Assembly (NCBI GenBank): GCA_035291645.1
Contig: DATDRQ010000385.1
Location: 1-19,397, forward strand
Reading direction: 5' to 3'
Origin: DATDRQ01 sp035291645
GTDB taxonomy: Bacteria > Chloroflexota > Anaerolineae > Anaerolineales > UBA4823
Length of the DNA stretch: 19,397 nt
A program made the position numbers and the translations under genes. This document shows, one piece after another, positions 14,478-19,397 of this stretch. How positions within the stretch are numbered: the stretch's first letter is position 1; each line of letters opens with the position of its first letter. The notes beneath the pieces are model-generated. The model saw only the letters and a list, made by a program, of their open reading frames with translations. It was not told the origin of the DNA and searched no databases.

Positions 14478-14867
14478 ATGAAGCTCAAGCTGTTTATCAT
14501 CATTGCCTTCATCCTGGTCATCTCGCTGTTCGGAACTGTTATCGCTTTGGCAAAGACCGAACTGGCCCGCCTTGAGATAATCAATCGGTCGGACCAACCC
14601 GTTTCGGTGAGCCTGATCGGCGAGGAGATCGGCTACTTCCTGACCGTCTCACCGGGTAAAACCCAGGTATTTACCGTCGATCGGGATAATTACAGCCGCA
14701 CCACCTTTTCGTGCGGCTTGGTGGATAGCGGGTCGGTGAATATCAAGAAGAATTTGCGGCTCGTCTTTACCAACTGTTATGGAAATGCTCCTAACTGGGG
14801 AGAGCCCCGCCAGGAGAAGGTCCACATCGATGACGCTCCCGATGGGATCAATTGGCTGTATAAGTAA
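14478..14867 (+). CDS. Small secreted protein of unknown function
   Basis: 129 residues from the ATG at 14478, preceded by AAGGAG at 14461-14466 (spacing 11). The frame is open further upstream, but a clean signal peptide begins here (about 1-25: Lys-rich start, long hydrophobic core, ending IALA). The mature part of about 104 residues looks beta-rich ('ARLEIINRSDQPVSVSLIG'). It carries two cysteines (79 and 100) that could form a disulfide. No lipobox and no catalytic motif are seen. It stands alone: strong own promoter (14283), own terminator (14893). An exported single-domain beta-sandwich protein is the best description. Family not recognised. Confidence 0.82.
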   Translation: MKLKLFIIIAFILVISLFGTVIALAKTELARLEIINRSDQPVSVSLIGEEIGYFLTVSPGKTQVFTVDRDNYSRTTFSCGLVDSGSVNIKKNLRLVFTNCYGNAPNWGEPRQEKVHIDDAPDGINWLYK

Positions 14868-14892
14868 CCTTCTCAGTTGAATCCTTAGGAAA

Positions 14893-14927
14893 GACCCGCC
14901 GGGCAAAGCCGGTGGGTCCTTCTTTTA
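14893..14927 (+). terminator. Intrinsic terminator of the small secreted protein gene
   Basis: A 10-bp stem (14893-14902 with 14909-14918, one G-U pair) around a 6-base loop is followed by a T-rich tail to 14927. It lies 26 bases after the stop codon. Confidence 0.85.
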
Positions 14928-14973
14928 TTCAGAGCCGGAGCATTTCCCTCTTCCAGGCCGGGAAAAGCTACGA

Positions 14974-14982
14974 TGGTATAAT
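14974..14982 (+). promoter_or_regulatory. Extended -10 promoter for prfA and downstream genes
   Basis: TGG directly followed by TATAAT (14974-14982) is an extended -10 element. The position of a -35 box (near 14954-14959) shows no match. The transcript would begin near 14989, 24 nt before the TTG of the upstream ORF at 15013. Confidence 0.55.
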
Positions 14983-15012
14983 CCATTTCGATGATCGCCA
15001 GGGAGGAAAGCA

Positions 15013-15096
15013 TTGCCTCTCCCGCCTCCTCATTTAGCCCTGAATATAAGACCTGTGCCGGAAAATCCTGTGATTGAAAGGCCTGACCCTGGATAA
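15013..15096 (+). CDS. Proline-rich 27-residue upstream ORF before prfA
   Basis: A strong GGGAGG ribosome site (15001-15006) lies 6 bases before a TTG that opens 27 codons and stops at TAA (15094-15096), five bases before the prfA ATG. Nine of 27 residues are proline, including PPP at residues 4-6, and the end is DPG. prfA has no good Shine-Dalgarno of its own, so reading this ORF may deliver ribosomes to it. A 5-bp stem (15001-15005 with 15019-15023) could hide the ribosome site. No protein family is recognised. It may be a regulatory leader, or the ribosome site may be coincidental. Confidence 0.4.
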   Translation: MPLPPPHLALNIRPVPENPVIERPDPG

Positions 15097-15101
15097 GTCC
15101 T

Positions 15102-16169
15102 ATGCTTGATAAGATCGCCGGTGTGGAAGAAAGATATGATGAACTGAACAGTCTGTTGATGGTAGTCGGTATGGATTACCAGCGCGCCGCCGAGCTGGGG
15201 ATGGAACGCGCCGAACTGGAACCGCTGGTCTCGAAGGCACGCGAATACCGCCAGGCGTTGGCGCAACTTGAAGACGCGCGCGCCCTCCAGGATGCGGAGG
15301 ATGAGGAGTTACGTCTTCTGGCGGAAACCGAGATGAAGGATCTGGAACCACGGGTTGTACGGCTGGAGCAGGAACTCAAAAGCCTGCTTTTACCGCAGGA
15401 CCCACGCGACCGCCGCAACGTAATCGTAGAAATCCGGGCCGGGACCGGAGGGGATGAGGCCGCCCTCTTCGCCGCCGACCTGTTTCGCATGTATAGCCGC
15501 TATGCAGAGCGCCAAGGTTGGCAGGTAGAGGTCCTGTCTGCCAACGAGATCGGCATCGGGGGATACAAGGAGATCATTTTCCTGGTCAAGGGACGGGGAG
15601 CTTATTCCCGGTTAAAATATGAGTCCGGTGTCCACCGCGTGCAGCGCGTCCCAGCCACGGAATCCCAGGGGCGCATTCACACTTCCACAGCGACCGTCGC
15701 CGTCCTGGCAGAAGTCGATGAGGTAGAGATCCAGATCCCGGATGGGGACATTCGCATGGATGTCTACAAGTCCGCTGGCGCTGGTGGGCAGAACGTGCAG
15801 AAGAACGCCACCGCCGTCCGGCTTACCCACCTGCCGACCGGGATTGTCGTGCAGTGCCAGGATGAACGTTCGCAGTTGCAGAACCGGCAGCGAGCCATGA
15901 GCATTCTGCGCGCCCGTCTGTATGAGATCGAGGAAGAGAAACGCAGGCAGGAGATCGATTCCGATCGTCGCTCTCAGGTCGGATCGGCGGAACGCTCGGA
16001 AAAAATCCGCACCTACAATTACCCTCAATCCCGCATCACCGATCACCGCATCAATGTTTCGTCCTATAACCTGCCGGTTGTGATGGATGGAGATATCGAC
16101 ATCTTTATCGATGAACTATCAATCCGAGACGAAGCGGAGCGGCTGGCGGCCGCCGGGATCGAGGGATAA
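15102..16169 (+). CDS. prfA: Peptide chain release factor 1 (RF1)
   Basis: 355 residues, normal length. It recognises UAA and UAG stop codons and triggers peptide release on the ribosome. The codon-reading PAT motif is at 184-186, inside 'HRVQRVPATESQGRIHTS', which separates it from RF2 (SPF). The catalytic GGQ is at 228-230. Coiled N-terminal domain 1 spans about 1-95. Right after GGQ the sequence is NVQKNATAVR, where many RF1 proteins have HVNTTDSAVR-like residues. The start is the ATG at 15102, but only a weak ribosome site precedes it, so coupling to the upstream ORF ending at 15096 is likely. The enzyme that methylates its GGQ glutamine, PrmC, is encoded 48 bases downstream. Confidence 0.98.
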   Translation: MLDKIAGVEERYDELNSLLMVVGMDYQRAAELGMERAELEPLVSKAREYRQALAQLEDARALQDAEDEELRLLAETEMKDLEPRVVRLEQELKSLLLPQDPRDRRNVIVEIRAGTGGDEAALFAADLFRMYSRYAERQGWQVEVLSANEIGIGGYKEIIFLVKGRGAYSRLKYESGVHRVQRVPATESQGRIHTSTATVAVLAEVDEVEIQIPDGDIRMDVYKSAGAGGQNVQKNATAVRLTHLPTGIVVQCQDERSQLQNRQRAMSILRARLYEIEEEKRRQEIDSDRRSQVGSAERSEKIRTYNYPQSRITDHRINVSSYNLPVVMDGDIDIFIDELSIRDEAERLAAAGIEG

Positions 16170-16217
16170 GGCCAATATTGAATAACCTGCCAATCGCTCC
16201 TGGGCGTTAAACAGGAG

Positions 16218-17087
16218 TTGGTCTGCCCGATTCGACTTCTTTTATTGGATATCCAAAGTTGCCTCCCCCGGCTGCGCACAGCCCTCACTCCGTGGAGTGA
16301 AACCCCCGGACTGGACGCGCAGACACTGCTCGCCCACGTTCTCGGCAGGCCGCGCGCCTGGTTGCTTTCCCACAGCGAGGCAACACTGACTCCGCTGCAA
16401 GCCAGCGCCCTCGAAGAGGTCATTGCCAGGCTGAGTAAGGGGGTGCCACTCCCCTATGTGATCGGGCATTGGGAGTTTTTTGGCCTGGATTTTGTTTTGT
16501 CCCCCCAAGTTCTCATCCCGCGCCCGGAGACGGAGCAGCTCGTCGAAACAGCTCTGACCTGGCTGCGTATCCACCCAGAACGACGGCGGGCTGTGGATGT
16601 GGGAAGCGGCTGTGGCTGCATCGCTATCTCTCTCGCGGTCAACGTCCCAGACCTGATGGTTATAGCGACCGATGTCTCCAGGCCAGCGCTCGCGGTGGCA
16701 GCCAGGAATGCAACCAGGAACGGGGTTTATGAACAGGTGATCTGTGTTCAAGCCGATCTATTGCAACCGGTTATAAATAAATTCGACCTGATCTGTGCGA
16801 ACCTGCCCTATATCCCAACCTCGAGCCTACAAGATCTACGCGTGTACCATCAGGAACCGATCCTGGCGTTGGATGGCGGTCCGGACGGTTTATCTATAAT
16901 CTCCAGGCTGGTTGAAAACGCTCCCGGCTGGCTCGCCCCCGGTGGCCTGCTGCTGCTCGAGATCGAAGACTCTCAAGGAGTACCTGCTTACCAACTATCG
17001 GCCCAGGTATTTCCCCAGGCAGAGATAACGATCTTCCCGGACCTGGCTGGTAAGGATCGCCTGCTCTCGATTCAAATGCCGGACTAA
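16218..17087 (+). CDS. prmC: Release factor glutamine N5-methyltransferase
   Basis: Up to 289 residues. PrmC (HemK) uses S-adenosylmethionine to methylate the GGQ glutamine of RF1 and RF2, which speeds termination. An N-terminal helical domain (to about residue 95) precedes the Rossmann domain. Motif I is 'DVGSGCGCIAISLA' (from 127), and an acidic residue follows in 'ATDVS' (about 150-154). The substrate-glutamine motif is NLPY (195-198) instead of the usual NPPY. The start is uncertain: TTG at 16218 is the first possible one, but AGGAG abuts it with no spacing. TTG at 16245 fits the family N-terminus better. Gene order prfA-prmC is common and supports the call. Confidence 0.95.
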   Translation: MVCPIRLLLLDIQSCLPRLRTALTPWSETPGLDAQTLLAHVLGRPRAWLLSHSEATLTPLQASALEEVIARLSKGVPLPYVIGHWEFFGLDFVLSPQVLIPRPETEQLVETALTWLRIHPERRRAVDVGSGCGCIAISLAVNVPDLMVIATDVSRPALAVAARNATRNGVYEQVICVQADLLQPVINKFDLICANLPYIPTSSLQDLRVYHQEPILALDGGPDGLSIISRLVENAPGWLAPGGLLLLEIEDSQGVPAYQLSAQVFPQAEITIFPDLAGKDRLLSIQMPD

Positions 17088-17248
17088 TACTCTTAGAAGT
17101 TACGCATTTGAGGGTGAAATTGGGTGTTTGAGGCCGAAAGGTCGGTTCCAAGGCCCGCTGCAATTGCCAACCCTGCATCGATGAATCAGGAGTTTTTTTG
17201 CCAATCCATCCAGCGGGGTTCGAACGTATCAGAATCTATAGTTGCATG

Positions 17249-17254
17249 TATAAT
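17249..17254 (+). promoter_or_regulatory. Consensus -10 element upstream of the YceI gene
   Basis: TATAAT at 17249-17254, with TG immediately before it, lies 25 bases before the ATG at 17280, giving a leader of about 19 nt. No convincing -35 is seen. The rest of the 192-bp gap after prmC (17088-17248) shows no ORF, terminator or RNA gene I can support. Confidence 0.45.
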
Positions 17255-17279
17255 CTCTAAGCGAAACGAGGTAAACGTC

Positions 17280-18041
17280 ATGATGAAGGTAGTTTATAGT
17301 TTGGTTTTGATCACGATGCTGGTTGCCGCCTGTTCCAGCCAGGTTGCCGATCCGATATCGACCCCGATCCAACAAGTCCAGCAGGTAGAGACAGCTGCGC
17401 CAACCTCCCCTCCCACTCAGACCGAGCAAGCCACTTTCACAGAAGTACCGCCCACGCTTCCACCCACGCAGGCGCCTGCCGGCCCCGCCTCAGACGGCTC
17501 CATCACCTATCGAATCATCCCCGGCGAATCACAAGTCACATACGAGGTCGGGGAGGTCTTTATCGATCAAAACAACCGGTTTAACGTCGCCCAGGGAATT
17601 ACTCCCCAGGTAGACGGCGAGATCATTGTCGATTTCGCAAATCCGGCAGGCAGCAGCATCGGGCCGATCGAAGTCGATATCAGCCAGTTTACTTCTGACA
17701 GCAGCCGGCGGGATAACGCCATCCGAGAACGGTTTCTTGAATCGGCGCGCTACCCTATCGCTAGGTTCGTTCCCAAAGATACCGTTGGGCTCCCGGATAG
17801 TTATACAGAAGGAGAATCGGTTTCTTTCCAGGCAAATGGAGATTTAACCATTCGAGAGGTAACCCGCCCAGCCACCTTTGACGTGACTGTGGTAGCCGGG
17901 CAGGATGCCTTGCAAGGTGAAGCCTCGACTACGATATTAATGAGCGACTTCGGGTTCGGTCCGATCAGCATCGGAGGCATCTTAAACACTGAAGATGAGG
18001 TCAAGGTCAATATTCAATTCGTTGCCCGTCCTGGCGAATAA
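17280..18041 (+). CDS. YceI-like lipoprotein
   Basis: 253 residues from the ATG at 17280, with GAGG 8-9 bases upstream. An in-frame extension to 17124 is rejected because a clear lipoprotein signal starts at this Met. The lipobox is LVAAC with Cys18. A Gln/Thr/Pro-rich tether (about 19-75) leads to a YceI-type domain (about 76-253). Recognisable features are 'YRIIPGESQVTYEV', 'GPIEVDISQFTSDSSRRDNA', 'FLESARYPIARF' and 'GDLTIREVTRPATFDVTV'. YceI proteins are extracytoplasmic lipocalin-like barrels that bind isoprenoid or other lipids. The ligand here is unknown. Five bases separate its stop from coaBC, so they are probably co-transcribed. Confidence 0.93.
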   Translation: MMKVVYSLVLITMLVAACSSQVADPISTPIQQVQQVETAAPTSPPTQTEQATFTEVPPTLPPTQAPAGPASDGSITYRIIPGESQVTYEVGEVFIDQNNRFNVAQGITPQVDGEIIVDFANPAGSSIGPIEVDISQFTSDSSRRDNAIRERFLESARYPIARFVPKDTVGLPDSYTEGESVSFQANGDLTIREVTRPATFDVTVVAGQDALQGEASTTILMSDFGFGPISIGGILNTEDEVKVNIQFVARPGE

Positions 18042-18046
18042 CCCTT

Positions 18047-19261
18047 ATGGCTACTCCCCTGCTAGAAAAAAACATCCTGCTTGGGGTGACCGGTTCGATC
18101 GCAGCCTATAAAGCTGCCGAACTGGCCTCCAGGCTGGCTCAAGGCGGCGCCGAGGTCGACGTCATCCTGACCCAGGCCGCCTGCCAGTTTATCCTGCCCC
18201 TGACCTTCCAATCGGTTACCGGGCGCCGGGCTTATCTCGACGCCGACCTTTGGGGGTCCGAGGGGCATGTGCAGCACATCGGTCTGGCGAATAACGCCGA
18301 TCTGTTGGTCATCGCCCCGGCCTCAGCCAACACCCTGGCAAAAATGGCCTGCGGTATAGCGGATAACCTGCTCACTCTAGCGGCGCTGGCCGCGCGTTGC
18401 CCGATCCTGCTGGCGCCCGCTATGGATGGCGGTATGTTCTCCCATCCGGCCACCCAGGCAAACCTGGAGACACTTCGCCGGCGCGGGGCTGCGATTATCG
18501 GCCCGGCGGAAGGTCACCTGGCCTCCGGATTGACCGGCGTAGGCCGGATGGTAGAACCCGGGGAACTCTTAGCTCACATTGTACTGGCGCTTGCAAAGGA
18601 CGGCCCATTGGCAGGAAGCAAGGTGGTCGTGACTGCCGGGGGGACGCAAGAACCCATCGATCCGGTGCGTGTGATCATGAACCGGTCATCCGGTAAGCAA
18701 GGCACTGCAGTCGCCCAGGCTGCGCTCGAGCGCGGCGCCCGGGTCGTTCTGATTTCAGGCCCCACAAGTCTACCTGGTCCGATCGGGGTGGATTTCACAG
18801 AGGTTCGAACCGCCGGAGAGATGCAGGAGGCCGTCCTGCAGGAGGTGGTCGACGCAGATGCCCTGATCATGGCAGCCGCAGTGGCAGACTTCAGACCGGT
18901 CACGGCTGCCGGGGAGAAAATCAAACGCGAGAAGGGCCTCCAGCAGATAATCCTGGAACCTACTGCGGATATCCTTGCTGCCGTTGCTGAGATGAAAACC
19001 CACACGGGGTATCCCCGAGTGCTGGTCGGGTTTGCCGCGGAGAGCCAGGATCTGGTGAATAACGCCCGGCAGAAGCTGCAATCCAAGCAGCTCGATCTGA
19101 TTGTAGCCAACGACATTACCGCTCTGGATGCAGGTTTCGCCGTAGATACAAACCGTGTTACAATTTTGGATGCAGGCGGTGGTGTAGAAGTCCTACCGCT
19201 AATGAGCAAAGCAGAAGTCGCCGCAGTATTGATCGAACGCATCATCGGTTTGCTATCCTAG
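18047..19261 (+). CDS. coaBC: Bifunctional phosphopantothenoylcysteine decarboxylase/phosphopantothenate-cysteine ligase
   Basis: 404 residues, standard length. It catalyses two steps of coenzyme A synthesis: joining cysteine to phosphopantothenate (CoaB, C-terminal) and FMN-dependent decarboxylation (CoaC, N-terminal). In CoaC, 'GVTGSIAAYK' (13-22), catalytic His77 in HIGLA, and PASANT (91-96) are present. However, the PAMNxxMW motif reads PAMDGGMF with Asp127 for Asn, and the usual ACG..G.GRM reads ASGLTGVGRM with Ser160 for the reductive Cys. In CoaB, 'VTAGGTQEPIDPVR' (195-208), 'NRSSGK', 'AAAVADFRP' and KIKR look normal. There is no own ribosome site. Its start is 5 bases after the YceI stop, suggesting coupled translation. 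Confidence 0.97.
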   Translation: MATPLLEKNILLGVTGSIAAYKAAELASRLAQGGAEVDVILTQAACQFILPLTFQSVTGRRAYLDADLWGSEGHVQHIGLANNADLLVIAPASANTLAKMACGIADNLLTLAALAARCPILLAPAMDGGMFSHPATQANLETLRRRGAAIIGPAEGHLASGLTGVGRMVEPGELLAHIVLALAKDGPLAGSKVVVTAGGTQEPIDPVRVIMNRSSGKQGTAVAQAALERGARVVLISGPTSLPGPIGVDFTEVRTAGEMQEAVLQEVVDADALIMAAAVADFRPVTAAGEKIKREKGLQQIILEPTADILAAVAEMKTHTGYPRVLVGFAAESQDLVNNARQKLQSKQLDLIVANDITALDAGFAVDTNRVTILDAGGGVEVLPLMSKAEVAAVLIERIIGLLS

Positions 19262-19274
19262 CAGGACGGGAATT

Positions 19275-19397
19275 ATGGACCGCTTCTCGGCGAATGTGAA
19301 ACGGTTCCGCCTCTTTATTGCTACAACGGTCTCAGAGTCGTTACGCGTGTTCCGGACACAGTCTGCAAACTTATTTTTCCAATCGATCGCATTAGGT
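19275..19397 (+). CDS. Unidentified gene, N-terminal 41 codons
   Basis: Open from the ATG at 19275 to the window edge with no stop, preceded by AGGACGGG 5 bases upstream and 13 bases after the coaBC stop. The visible sequence is basic at first (MDRFSANVKRFR) and then mixed hydrophobic (LFIATTVSESL), with no recognisable motif. It may be the next gene of the coaBC operon, but identity cannot be read from this fragment. Confidence 0.5.
   Translation, partial: MDRFSANVKRFRLFIATTVSESLRVFRTQSANLFFQSIALG

Noticed and set aside
17215..17235. GGTTCGAAC resembling a tRNA T-loop
   Set aside because: The flanks do not pair into a T-stem, and no acceptor, D or anticodon arm could be found around it on either strand.
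17124..17279. In-frame extension upstream of the YceI-like gene
   Set aside because: The lipoprotein signal with lipobox Cys18 begins at the ATG at 17280, which has a ribosome site and a -10 element just before it. The extension shows no protein-like features.
1..19397. CRISPR array, insertion sequence, prophage or defence system
   Set aside because: No spaced repeats, transposase, integrase, terminal inverted repeats or defence-family proteins were seen on either strand.

Overview
The window reads as a piece of ordinary bacterial chromosome, most likely from an uncultivated Chloroflexota (Anaerolineae-like) organism. This is inferred from the mix of genes: monoderm-style lipoproteins with Thr/Pro-rich linkers, an ECF sigma factor paired with an anti-sigma lacking zinc ligands, a short Rho, a very large TPR protein behind polA, and a CoaBC with atypical motifs. 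No outer-membrane genes, phage, transposon, CRISPR, tRNA or rRNA was seen. No defence island or obvious new multi-gene system is present. The interesting signals are mostly regulatory.

Layout. At 1-329 (minus) is the N-terminus of a lipoprotein trypsin-like (HtrA/S1C-like) protease. At 618-2374 (minus) is a compact DUF3054-like membrane protein, ECF sigma factor and membrane anti-sigma operon. Divergent from it, at 2486-4347 (plus), a small membrane protein with a TTG start precedes a membrane-anchored HExxH metallopeptidase-like protein. A perfect 30-bp palindrome at 4386-4415 ends this unit and the converging polA-TPR unit (9544 down to 4416, minus). At 9632-11257 (plus) is a secreted, cysteine-rich lytic transglycosylase, divergent from polA across a short shared promoter region.

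At 11321-13925 (minus) lies rho, then a LysM/M23 peptidase overlapping the end of rho by GTGA, then a 60-residue acidic protein. The rho start is preceded by a long C-rich, G-poor leader and a good promoter. A 552-bp gene-poor stretch (13926-14477) separates rho from a small secreted protein (14478-14867, plus).

The right end (plus strand) carries prfA (RF1), prmC (the RF1/RF2 glutamine methyltransferase), a YceI-like lipoprotein, coaBC and the start of an unidentified gene. prfA and prmC are a functional pair, because PrmC methylates the GGQ glutamine of RF1. A 27-codon proline-rich upstream ORF with a strong ribosome site sits directly before prfA, which has no good ribosome site of its own. 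CoaBC has Asp and Ser at the positions of the decarboxylase Asn and Cys that are catalytic in E. coli Dfp.

Themes: envelope work (protease, transglycosylase, M23 peptidase, YceI, anti-sigma) mixed with core information processing (polA, rho, prfA, prmC). Several genes use TTG or GTG starts, and some have promoters lying almost on top of the start codon.
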